Shown here piece by piece: positions 1-5,724 of a DNA stretch of 6,138 nt. The position numbers and the translations under genes were made by a program. Position 1 is the stretch's first letter. Each line of letters begins with the position of its first letter. The notes beneath the pieces are model-generated. The model saw nothing but the letters and a program-made list of their open reading frames with translations, made no database searches and was not told where the DNA came from. This stretch comes from Deinococcus sp. (GTDB lineage: Bacteria > Deinococcota > Deinococci > JACQHA01), in contig JACQHA010000264.1 of the NCBI GenBank assembly GCA_016199255.1, forward strand, positions 1-6,138. The letters run 5' to 3'.

Positions 1-414
1 AAGGGGCAGAAGTACACGCTTCTTTCCAATCGGGCCAACCTGACCCTCGATGGGCGGAGGGCGCTGAGGAAGCTGCTGAGCGCGAACAAGCGGCTGAATA
101 CGGCTTATCTGCTCAAAGAGTCGTTTGGTCAACTCTGGGAGTATGAGAAGGAGGGTTGGGCACGGAAGTTTTTTGAGCACTGGAAGGCATCGCTGAAGTG
201 GCAGAGGCTGGGGCCCTATGAGGCGTTTGCCAAGATGATTGAGAGCCACTGGGAGGGGATCAGCGCTTACTGCAAACCCGAAAACAAGGTGGCGTTAGGT
301 TTTGTTGAAGGTCTCAACAACAAGATCCGAGTTCTTCAGCGAAGGGCTTACGGATTACGTGATGAGGAATATTTACGCTTGAAGATACTCACCTGTATGT
401 TGCCAGAACTCTAA
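1..414 (+). CDS. ISL3-family transposase, C-terminal 137 residues
   Basis: The frame is open from base 1 to a TAA at 412-414, so the N-terminus (zinc-binding and HTH regions and the first catalytic Asp residues) is missing. The visible part matches the end of the DDE domain of ISL3 transposases. A lysine/arginine- and tryptophan-rich helical region (about residues 20-90) is followed by the hallmark block beginning GFVEGLNNKIRVLQRRAYG at residue 100. In that block E103 is the expected last catalytic Glu, and the run ends in a DEEYLRLKIL-like helix. The family cuts and pastes DNA as a DDE transposase. The C-terminus is intact, with no stop or frameshift in the visible part, so the copy could be active. 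It converges on the cytochrome gene downstream. Confidence 0.9.
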   Translation, partial: KGQKYTLLSNRANLTLDGRRALRKLLSANKRLNTAYLLKESFGQLWEYEKEGWARKFFEHWKASLKWQRLGPYEAFAKMIESHWEGISAYCKPENKVALGFVEGLNNKIRVLQRRAYGLRDEEYLRLKILTCMLPEL

Positions 415-428
415 GAAGGGATCATTAA

Positions 429-448
429 CCCCATAAGGGGATATTTTT
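429..448 (+). terminator. possible terminator after the transposase
   Basis: A CCCC/GGGG stem with an ATAA loop (429-440) is followed by ATATTTTT. It lies 15 bases after the transposase stop and inside the IS. The stem is only 4 bp, so termination would be weak. Confidence 0.35.
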
Positions 449-472
449 ACCCACTCACTTACGCGAAGAGCC
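449..472 (-). repeat. right terminal inverted repeat of the ISL3 element
   Basis: Read inward from base 472 on the minus strand, the end begins GGCTCTTCGCGTAAGTGAG and continues GGGTA. This is the expected outer end for ISL3-family elements. Its mate at the left end is outside the window, so the inner boundary is approximate. Confidence 0.7.
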
Positions 473-480
473 ATATTTGA
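473..480. repeat. probable 8-bp target-site duplication (ATATTTGA), right copy
   Basis: These are the eight bases directly outside the IS end. ISL3 elements usually generate 8-bp duplications. The left copy is not in the window, so this is a prediction: the same octamer should abut the left end. Confidence 0.45.
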
Positions 481-483
481 GAG

Positions 484-2151
484 CTACGGTATTCTTATGA
501 TGGCACTCTCCATGAGAATATCGGGCGCAACCCAGCCTTTCCACTGCCTCAAGCTGTCATAAGCCCGCCGGAAGATGAGCCGGGCTTCCACCGTGATCTC
601 ACCCCGGTTCCTTCCCTCTGGCACGGCAAAAACATAGGCCGAGGTATGGGTGGCCAGTGCCGGCAGCCGGGTGTCTTCCACAATACGCGTCGGCACCCAG
701 TAGGCGCCAGTGGGCTGCACCTCGGTCCAGAGCTCCTGCAGGAGCTTGGCGAAGTACACCCCCGGCAGCCCTGCCAGGTCGCCGGCCCACTGGGGCAAAA
801 CTGGCCCAGCCTGGAGTGCCAGCGCTTGTCCCTGGGCGCCGGTAGCAGCGACGCTCAGGAAGATCTGGCGCAGGGGTGAGTCAGTGGGGATGTGGTGCCC
901 GGCCAGGGTGTTGGCAACAGCGACGGTGACGGTGATTAGATCACCTTGATATTCCGCCGCCAGGCGCAGCTCAGCAGTGTTCTGCAATAGGGCCTGGTCG
1001 GCAGCGCCCGGCATTAGGTGGCTGAAAATCCCTGCCGGGTCACGCTCCAGGCCGCCTCGTTCTGGCCGGGCAAAATGGGTCGCGCCTCTAGCTGGCATGT
1101 GGCAGTCCTGGCAGGTCCGGCCAGTGGCTGGATCACTGTACGGGCTGGCCAGCCATTCCCCAAAGGAGTTATAGATCACCGTACCCCAGAAGACCCCGAA
1201 GTGGCAGGGAGCGCAGAACTGGCTCCGGGTCTGGAGGGGGGAATAGGTGTCCTCGCCAGGTGCCACGTCGTCGAAGGGGCCGGCGAAGAATTGATGGCCC
1301 TCAGGGGGGCGCCGGAACTCAAAGGAGAGAACGCCGGGCATGTTCTCGTACGGTGTACCAGTAGCCGGGTCAAGGCGCACGTCCCAGACTTTATGGCAGA
1401 AGTCGCAAGCCACCCCCTCAGTAGCTACGCCGCTGAGCTGCGTGGGGTCGGTGCCATAAGGCGCGTCGACAGCTCCGGCTGGGGCATGGCAGGCAGCGCA
1501 GTTCCCGGCAGTGGCAGGGAAATCCAGCCGGTAACCGGGACCATAGTAGGGCTGCGACAGGTCAGGGGGCAGGGGGAAGGAACCGTAATCGCGATTGTAG
1601 CCGTAGCGGGTGGGTGGACTCTGGTTGCCAGCCAGATCGGTGCCGGTATACATGGTGAGAAAGCGGGGATTCTGCGCAGAAAGCCCGTGCGCGTCCTTGA
1701 CCCACTCGTCAAAGGGGAGCATAGAGTCAGGGCTCGCTGGATCGGCATGGCAGTTCTGGCAGTTGCCCTGCTCGCCAGCGCTGGCCAAGGCGCTCAGCCA
1801 CTGGTAAGCTGGGTTATCACTACTGGCATGGGGGACGAGCACCAGTTCCACACCATCACTGCCCGGCAGGTATGGTACGCTGCCGGCAATGTAGTAGCCA
1901 GGTGCCCAGGCAGTGAGCATCACCGGCTGGTCCAGGGGCAGGCCATGTACAGTAAAGCGCCCCTGGCCATCAGTGGTCACTGCCTGGCTTGTGGCCTGTA
2001 TCCGGACTGTGGCCCCGGCCACCGGGCCGATGGCGTCACGTACTACACCGCTGATGGCATCGGCTGCAGGAACAGCAGATGAGGTTAGAACCCAGCTAAA
2101 GAATATCAGCATCGCCCCAACAGCGAGCCGGGATCTCAAATGGCTTTTCAT
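484..2151 (-). CDS. secreted pentahaem cytochrome c with carboxypeptidase-regulatory-like domain
   Basis: The product is 555 residues. The start is the ATG at 2151, not the in-frame ATG at 2169, because AGGAGG lies 7 bases upstream of the former and codes for part of the longer frame. A signal peptide spans about residues 1-32 (basic start, hydrophobic stretch, AADA cleavage region). Residues 33-108 look like a carboxypeptidase regulatory-like beta-sandwich (GVVRDAIGPVAGATVRIQA, DGQGRF). Five haem-binding CXXCH motifs follow at about residues 131, 218, 249, 313 and 347. WVKDAHG near 150 and a CQDCHMP end to the haem region resemble the cytochrome c554-type multihaem family. The C-terminal 150 or so residues form a beta-rich domain with GHHIPTD near 420 and no haem motif. 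It probably carries electrons outside the cytoplasmic membrane; the partner and substrate are unknown. It lies 40 bp downstream of the propeller gene and is probably co-transcribed with it. The stop is 11 bp from an ISL3 end, yet the C-terminus looks intact. Confidence 0.88.
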   Translation of the reverse strand: MKSHLRSRLAVGAMLIFFSWVLTSSAVPAADAISGVVRDAIGPVAGATVRIQATSQAVTTDGQGRFTVHGLPLDQPVMLTAWAPGYYIAGSVPYLPGSDGVELVLVPHASSDNPAYQWLSALASAGEQGNCQNCHADPASPDSMLPFDEWVKDAHGLSAQNPRFLTMYTGTDLAGNQSPPTRYGYNRDYGSFPLPPDLSQPYYGPGYRLDFPATAGNCAACHAPAGAVDAPYGTDPTQLSGVATEGVACDFCHKVWDVRLDPATGTPYENMPGVLSFEFRRPPEGHQFFAGPFDDVAPGEDTYSPLQTRSQFCAPCHFGVFWGTVIYNSFGEWLASPYSDPATGRTCQDCHMPARGATHFARPERGGLERDPAGIFSHLMPGAADQALLQNTAELRLAAEYQGDLITVTVAVANTLAGHHIPTDSPLRQIFLSVAATGAQGQALALQAGPVLPQWAGDLAGLPGVYFAKLLQELWTEVQPTGAYWVPTRIVEDTRLPALATHTSAYVFAVPEGRNRGEITVEARLIFRRAYDSLRQWKGWVAPDILMESAIIRIP

Positions 2152-2158
2152 TGCCTCG

Positions 2159-2164
2159 CCTCCT
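2159..2164 (-). promoter_or_regulatory. Shine-Dalgarno of the cytochrome gene
   Basis: A perfect AGGAGG sits 7 bases before the ATG at 2151. It decides the start against the in-frame ATG at 2169, which has no comparable site. Confidence 0.8.
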
Positions 2165-2191
2165 ACCATCCTCAGGGAGGTTCAATTGGTC

Positions 2192-3325
2192 TCACCCTGC
2201 CAGCCGGAACAGCCAGGGCTGGGCCACATTGTCCTGGCTGAGATGCTGCCAATACTTCATGGCCTGCATGGCAGCGGGGAATTCCTCCGGCGGCACTCCC
2301 TCGTCGTTGCAGCAGCCATGATAGGTGGTGTGCAAGAAGAGCACCTGCACCTGTAGTGGCGAGTAGCCGGGCTGGCTGGTGAATTGCTGGGCGCTATCCC
2401 ACACTGGCCCTTGCAAGGCTGCAAGCTGCGGCAGTTGCTGCCCACCTACGGCGGCGTTCAGCAGCTCAAAACGTGGGTTCAGTGCAGCCGCCTGGTCGCT
2501 CAGGTGCGCTTGAAGCGCTTCAAAATACAGGTAGGTGTTGGAATGCCCCATCGCCAGAGCCAGGATGCGCCCCTGTTGATCATCTGGCTCGCCAGTAGTA
2601 TTAAGCGGCCGGATAGTGGCGGCAACCTGCTCACCAGCCCGGCGGTGGGCTTGTGGCATTTCGTTGGAGGCGCCAGGATACAGCCCGGTCTCAAAGCCCA
2701 AGTAGGGCACAGCGGCTGTGAAGAGCTGGAGCGTCGAGGGGTCAAACGACTCCCCCAAGGGCGGCGCTCCCGCTGGCGTACTCAACCGGTACACACCATC
2801 CCCCTCAATCCCGGCGTAGAGCACCGTGCCATCGGCCGAGATAGCGAGGACGTTGGCAGTCCGGTGCACCAGCCCATCGTTGAGGGCACGCCAGGTGGCG
2901 CCGCCGTCGGTGGACAGGTAAACGCCGCTGAGCCGGTTAGCGGCGTAGACTACCTGGCTGTTGCTCGGATCAACCACAATGCTAGCAATCACTGACTCCA
3001 GGTCCATTCCGGCACTGGACTGTTGCCAGGTGAGGCCACCATCGGTGCTGCGGTACACACCGCTCCCGGCGATTCCGGCAAAAAGGACTGCTGGGTTAGA
3101 GAGATCAATAGCCAGGGCAATGACCGGCAGCGTAGGCAGGCCAGCACCGCTAGAGGTCCAGGTCGTTCCACCGTCAGTCGTCTTGAAAACCCCGGTAGTA
3201 TGTAGCGCGGCATAGACCAGGTTGGGATCACGAGGATGGACGACCAGCGCCAGTACCGACCTGCCTCTGACTTGCTGACACTCTAAGCTGTACCCACTGC
3301 TGGGGTGGGATCGAGACCGGCACAA
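2192..3325 (-). CDS. Asp-box beta-propeller plus SGNH-like domain (C-terminal part of a broken secreted-protein gene)
   Basis: The frame is open for 377 residues from a TTG at 3325. That start has no convincing ribosome binding site and overlaps the preceding frame, so this is probably the continuation of the 3228-3725 gene after a frameshift rather than an independent gene. Three Asp-box (BNR) motifs are clear: TTDGGTTW at 49-56, STDGGLTW at 93-100 and STDGGATW at 138-145. Each is preceded by a GVF/GVY strand and by a VVHPRDP- or VVDPSNS-type turn. A degenerate fourth blade ends near residue 185. About 200-377 resembles an uncharacterised SGNH-hydrolase-like family, with YLGFETGLYPGASN, LAMGHSNT near 257 and NAAVGGQ near 290-296. 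The end, soon after the second conserved block, is earlier than I expect for that family, which usually has a further C-terminal region. A secreted carbohydrate- or surface-related role is inference. It precedes the cytochrome gene by 40 bp. Confidence 0.7.
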   Translation of the reverse strand: MCRSRSHPSSGYSLECQQVRGRSVLALVVHPRDPNLVYAALHTTGVFKTTDGGTTWTSSGAGLPTLPVIALAIDLSNPAVLFAGIAGSGVYRSTDGGLTWQQSSAGMDLESVIASIVVDPSNSQVVYAANRLSGVYLSTDGGATWRALNDGLVHRTANVLAISADGTVLYAGIEGDGVYRLSTPAGAPPLGESFDPSTLQLFTAAVPYLGFETGLYPGASNEMPQAHRRAGEQVAATIRPLNTTGEPDDQQGRILALAMGHSNTYLYFEALQAHLSDQAAALNPRFELLNAAVGGQQLPQLAALQGPVWDSAQQFTSQPGYSPLQVQVLFLHTTYHGCCNDEGVPPEEFPAAMQAMKYWQHLSQDNVAQPWLFRLAG

Positions 3326-3725
3326 ATGCTAGTGCCACCGCACCGCCCGGGGCTTCCCGGTGCAACTCCATAAAGCCAGGCCCCAGCCGCAGCACATAGC
3401 TCCCGGCAGTACTGGCGCGGTAGTGAATCAGCAGATGTGCCTCACCCAAGCGCCGGACCCGCATAGTGAGCGTCAGATCCCCCCACTGGCCATCACGCAC
3501 CACGAAGCCCCCGGGCTCGATGCGCAAAGTGCCAGCCACCACACCGGCATTGGGGGAATGGTCCCAACCTGGCAAGGTGGGAACCTCAAAAGCCTCGGTC
3601 AGGACACTCTCTTGGGCACTGCTGGATACCAGGGTAATTAGGAGCCACATGGCAACCAGACACCACCAGCGGCGCCCAGTTGTACCGGAGGCAATTGGCG
3701 GCCTATGGTTCTTAGCTTGCGTCAA
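3228..3725 (-). CDS. signal peptide plus LamG-like domain (N-terminal part of a broken secreted-protein gene)
   Basis: This fragment is 165 residues, read from a TTG at 3725 that directly follows an in-frame TAG. Residues 18-38 form a signal peptide (RRWWCLVAMWLLITLVSSSAQ). Residues 40-155 look like a concanavalin/LamG-type beta-sandwich (EAFEVPTLPGWDHSP, GTLRIEPGGFVVRDGQWGD, LLIHYRAS, GSYVLRLGPGFMELHRE, PPQQWVQLRVSA). The domain stops just after the W-V-Q-L-R-V strand, where several more strands are normal. The last dozen residues (SQRQVGTGAGRPSS) look like out-of-frame tail. The Asp-box reading frame overlaps it for 98 bases in another frame. The native start appears to have been an ATG destroyed by the TnpB element next door (see findings). 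Signal peptide and domain are clear; whether any product is still made is doubtful. Confidence 0.65.
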   Translation of the reverse strand: MTQAKNHRPPIASGTTGRRWWCLVAMWLLITLVSSSAQESVLTEAFEVPTLPGWDHSPNAGVVAGTLRIEPGGFVVRDGQWGDLTLTMRVRRLGEAHLLIHYRASTAGSYVLRLGPGFMELHREAPGGAVALAFVPVSIPPQQWVQLRVSASQRQVGTGAGRPSS

Positions 3726-4846
3726 CTACCCCACGGCTGAAGCCGGGGGCTTGCAGGTAAGAGAGGATGCAGAGACGATGGTCCCGCGTTCGGCTGGTTG
3801 AGGGCAGCCCGGCGGATATTCTCCGCCGCGATGGTATCCGCTGGCCCAGCGAGGCCACAGGACACACAACAAAAGGTCGTTTGGGTCGGCCGGTTCCCTC
3901 TGGCGATAGATCCACAGCTCGGGCAGGTGCGACTGGTGTTTCTGGGATCGACCAACATCACCGGCACCCCAGCTCGTCGTGCCTTATAGAGCATCTTCTG
4001 CTTCAAGTCGTGAAACGCCCACGAGTGCAAGGTAGCCCGCTGTGGCCGGCGAGCCCTGATCCGCGAACGGATGCCCTGCAAATCCTCCAGGGCTATCGCT
4101 CGTTTCGTGCGTTCGGCCTTGGCTACCAGCACCTTGCTGATGTGGTGATTCACGTTCTTGGCGAATCGCGCCTCCTTTCCCGAGCGTTGCTTCAACCGTC
4201 GCCTCGCCGAGGGTGTGCCTTTTTGCTGCAACTTTCGGCGCAATCGGCGGTGCCGGCGGCGCAAGTTGTTGAGATGGCTTCCCGAATGTGCTTCCCCATC
4301 AGAATCCGTGGCAATGTTCACCACCCCCAGATCAACACCCAAGATCCCCTCGACCTCAATGGGCTCAGGCTCCTCAACGTTGACGGCGCTGAACAGGTAG
4401 CACTCGCCGCCAACATAGGCCAGGTCGGTTTCGCCCTGCTGCGATGCCAGCAGCCGGCGCTGATAGTCGCTACAAACGAAGGGAATCGTCTGCCGCCCCG
4501 CCACGGTCCAAATACTCACGGTCGAACCGCCCAGTTTCCAGGACAGCACGCGCTCGTCATAGGCGATGGCCCCCAGGGGCGTGAACGTCCGGCGGGCCGT
4601 CCTGTCCAACTTGTAGGCGTCCGTCACTTTGGCAATGGCCCGCACCACCATCTGGGCAGCCAGGCCGAAGCGGGCCTTGAGGGGGTAGTACATCCCTTGG
4701 TGAATATCGAACTGGCGGAAGGTCCGGTGCTGCCAGGCCCACGCCGAGGCCGCATTACAGGCCGCATTCACCTGGCGCAGGGTGGAAAGCAACGCTCGGC
4801 GTTGCTCCGGGAGGGGTTGCAGTTTCACCCTCGCCGTCAGTTTCAC
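3722..4846 (-). CDS. tnpB: TnpB, RNA-guided nuclease of an IS200/IS605-type element
   Basis: The product is 374 residues from a GTG at 4846, chosen because the family N-terminus (VKLTARVKLQPLPEQRRAL) begins there. The frame stays open upstream to a GTG at 4933, but that part is only the element's left-end hairpin. The N-terminal half has the usual TnpB fold with a helical region (NAACNAAS, near 30). RuvC-I is GVDLG with Asp172. A basic helix (RRRHRRLRRKL) near 195-206 follows, then RuvC-II ALEDL with Glu254. The zinc finger is Cys308-x2-Cys311 and Cys327-x2-Cys330, and RuvC-III is ADTIAAENI with Asp337. All three catalytic acids and four zinc cysteines are present, so the nuclease looks functional. 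TnpB cuts DNA next to a short target-adjacent motif, guided by an RNA from the element's right end. There is no TnpA transposase, so movement would need one in trans. The last residues are encoded by the right-end hairpin, and the TGA stop is partly supplied by flanking DNA. Confidence 0.92.
   Translation of the reverse strand: MKLTARVKLQPLPEQRRALLSTLRQVNAACNAASAWAWQHRTFRQFDIHQGMYYPLKARFGLAAQMVVRAIAKVTDAYKLDRTARRTFTPLGAIAYDERVLSWKLGGSTVSIWTVAGRQTIPFVCSDYQRRLLASQQGETDLAYVGGECYLFSAVNVEEPEPIEVEGILGVDLGVVNIATDSDGEAHSGSHLNNLRRRHRRLRRKLQQKGTPSARRRLKQRSGKEARFAKNVNHHISKVLVAKAERTKRAIALEDLQGIRSRIRARRPQRATLHSWAFHDLKQKMLYKARRAGVPVMLVDPRNTSRTCPSCGSIARGNRPTQTTFCCVSCGLAGPADTIAAENIRRAALNQPNAGPSSLHPLLPASPRLQPWGS
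3724..3850 (-). ncRNA. putative omega RNA scaffold (TnpB guide RNA)
   Basis: In characterised IS200/IS605 elements the 3' end of tnpB plus the right end forms the scaffold of the TnpB guide RNA, and the guide is the DNA just beyond the right end. Position and the right-end hairpin fit that arrangement. The 5' boundary at 3850 is arbitrary. The guide would run on from 3723 downward, starting GACGCAAGCTAAG. Its existence is inferred from the family, not seen directly. Confidence 0.4.
3729..3749 (-). repeat. right-end hairpin of the TnpB element
   Basis: CCCC/GGGG outer arms, a bulged base, an inner stem CGGCT/AGCCG and a two-base GA (or TC) tip. It lies 5 bases from the inferred right boundary and inside the last codons of tnpB. 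Subterminal imperfect hairpins are what the IS200/IS605 transposase recognises. Confidence 0.8.
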
Positions 4847-4898
4847 GATTCCAGGATAGCACACATCTCTCAAGGGTTGAAAGGGGGGCGGCGCTCCT

Positions 4899-4919
4899 CC
4901 CCAGGCCTGAAGGCCGGGG
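4899..4919 (-). repeat. left-end hairpin of the TnpB element
   Basis: It has the same layout as the right-end hairpin: CCCC/GGGG outer arms, one bulged base at the same place, a 5-bp inner stem (here GGCCT/AGGCC) and a two-base GA (or TC) tip. It lies 21 bases inside the inferred left boundary. Confidence 0.8.
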
Positions 4920-4946
4920 TATCCGCGCCGCACACGGCTGATGAAA

Positions 4947-4954
4947 CCCTCCCC
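4947..4954 (-). promoter_or_regulatory. orphaned Shine-Dalgarno of the interrupted secreted-protein gene
   Basis: GGGGAGGG is followed by TTTCAT and then the TnpB element. Once the element is removed, this site lies 4 bases before an ATG that opens the signal-peptide frame at 3723 and below. In the present sequence it is separated from its gene by 1.2 kb. Confidence 0.6.
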
Positions 4955-5239
4955 TTGCCAGCAGGCAGAGCACGTCAGGGGCAGCGATAGCTTAGGTGCT
5001 GCTGGAGCATCTCCAGCCAGCAGCCCCTGCGAGAAGTGCCAGGCTAAGAGCCTTCCTCGGCTTGGCCCATGGTCTTTGTCAGGTTCCCTGCTCTCTCTAC
5101 CTGGACAGCTATGGCACGCTTCTCATACCACACCTGGCCTACTTGCCGGATCAGCCAAGTAGCTATCTTGTCAGGGACTTCAATTGCGCCAATCCTAAAC
5201 GACTACGGTCCGGAGGGACAGCCACCGCCTCAACGCCAG
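4955..5239. other. intergenic stretch, no gene seen; contains a hairpin
   Basis: I find no credible coding frame on either strand. It is probably the original leader and promoter region of the interrupted secreted-protein operon, but no convincing -35/-10 pair stands out. At 4998-5024 there is a hairpin: inner stem CTGGAG/CTCCAG with a CAT loop, a 4-base bulge, then GCTG/CAGC. No T-run follows it on either strand, so I do not call a terminator. Confidence 0.5.
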
Positions 5240-5548
5240 CTATTCTTCAGGATCCATTACCCTGGCAGCAGCCTCCAGCTTCGACCGGTCGCGGAGCGGG
5301 CACTGGGGCTCATATTTATAGCAGTCTGAGTCACAGCCACTCTCGTGCACAAACATCCGGCGGAAGACCCACCGAGGAGTGCCATGCAGCCAGGGGCCAC
5401 CGGGCATGGTCGGATGTGAGCGGCTGCTGTTACCCGAGGCGCCAGAGATTCGGTCAGCGATGACTTCCTCGTACTGCAGCATATAGGCCACTTCCCGATT
5501 GCTCACCTGGCAACGGATTGCGCCCCCCTTGTAGTGAACTGCCCCCAT
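5240..5548 (-). CDS. small Cys-containing protein of unknown function
   Basis: The product is 102 residues. I do not recognise the family. Support for it being real: a GGGAGG Shine-Dalgarno 5 bases before the ATG, and a soluble-protein composition with no long low-complexity run. It has no signal peptide or membrane segment, so it is probably cytoplasmic. The N-terminal half (HYKGGAIRCQVSNREVAYML) could hold a short sheet and helix. The C-terminal half has an HESGCDSDCYKYEPQCPLRD stretch (residues 69-88) with Cys72, Cys76 and Cys83, plus Cys13 and nearby His, which could bind a metal. It lies about 270 bp downstream of the amidohydrolase, with a paired repeat between them. It could be a remnant of something longer, but the start looks genuine. 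Confidence 0.55.
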   Translation of the reverse strand: MGAVHYKGGAIRCQVSNREVAYMLQYEEVIADRISGASGNSSRSHPTMPGGPWLHGTPRWVFRRMFVHESGCDSDCYKYEPQCPLRDRSKLEAAARVMDPEE

Positions 5549-5553
5549 CCTGA

Positions 5554-5559
5554 CCTCCC
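5554..5559 (-). promoter_or_regulatory. Shine-Dalgarno of the 102-residue gene
   Basis: GGGAGG lies 5 bases upstream of the ATG at 5548. It is the main evidence that this small frame is translated. Confidence 0.55.
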
Positions 5560-5724
5560 GCTCGGGCTACCAGACGCCACCGAGCATAGTGTACCAGCAG
5601 CAGCCCGCAGCTGAACCAGAGACATAGTCCCTACTCCCCTAAGCCATCGGACCAAGACCTCACCTGGATAGATAGCTGTGGCAAGCCTAGCTGGCAGAAG
5701 CTACTTTACAAGATGCTCTCAACC

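Larger units (their letters stand above)
1..472 (+). mobile_element. ISL3-family insertion sequence, right-hand part
   Basis: This is the 3' part of an IS whose left part lies outside the window. It contains the transposase C-terminus (1-414), a short hairpin with a T-run, and a right terminal inverted repeat that, read inward, starts GGCTCTTCGC and continues to AGTGAGTGGGTAAA. Starts of the GGCTCTT type followed by a GTGGGTA-like stretch are typical of ISL3 elements, as I recall them. The boundary at 472 is inferred from that end sequence. The left end is needed to prove it. Confidence 0.8.
3724..4940 (-). mobile_element. tnpB-only IS200/IS605 (IS1341-like) element, apparently complete
   Basis: The element is about 1217 bp. 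Its right end on the tnpB sense strand is a hairpin (3749-3729) plus TAGTT. Its left end is 21 bases followed by a hairpin of the same design (4919-4899). There are no terminal inverted repeats or target duplication, as expected for this family. The ends were placed by joining the flanks: ...TTTCA(T) at 4946-4941 and (T)GACGCAAG from 3724 down give a clean ATG start codon for the downstream gene. The boundaries may shift by one base because T is present at both ends. Confidence 0.8.

Noticed and set aside
1018..2082. 354-residue frame on the plus strand opposite the cytochrome
   Set aside because: It is antisense to a gene with five CXXCH motifs, a signal peptide and a strong ribosome binding site. 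The translation shows no domain and is explained by high GC.
2152..2169. Upstream ATG giving MVGGEA before the cytochrome signal peptide
   Set aside because: These bases contain the Shine-Dalgarno for the ATG at 2151, and the extension would precede a normal signal peptide.
4847..4933. 29-residue N-terminal extension of TnpB from a GTG at 4933
   Set aside because: It only translates the left-end hairpin and lies before the conserved family N-terminus.
4755..4973. 72-residue minus-strand frame crossing the left end of the TnpB element
   Set aside because: It runs from flanking DNA across the left-end hairpin into the tnpB N-terminus in the wrong frame, with no motif or ribosome binding site.
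3767..4990. 407-residue frame on the plus strand opposite tnpB
   Set aside because: The minus strand has a full TnpB with all catalytic residues. The plus-strand product is Arg/Pro/Gly-rich without recognisable motifs and crosses the element boundary.
5011..5070. Possible terminator or structured RNA around 4998-5064
   Set aside because: The hairpin at 4998-5024 has no T-run on either strand, and the weaker pairing near 5046-5064 is imperfect. There is not enough for a call beyond noting the hairpin.
4996..5463. 155-residue frame on the plus strand
   Set aside because: There is no ribosome binding site and no motifs, the composition is typical of a shadow frame, and it overlaps the better supported minus-strand gene at 5240-5548.
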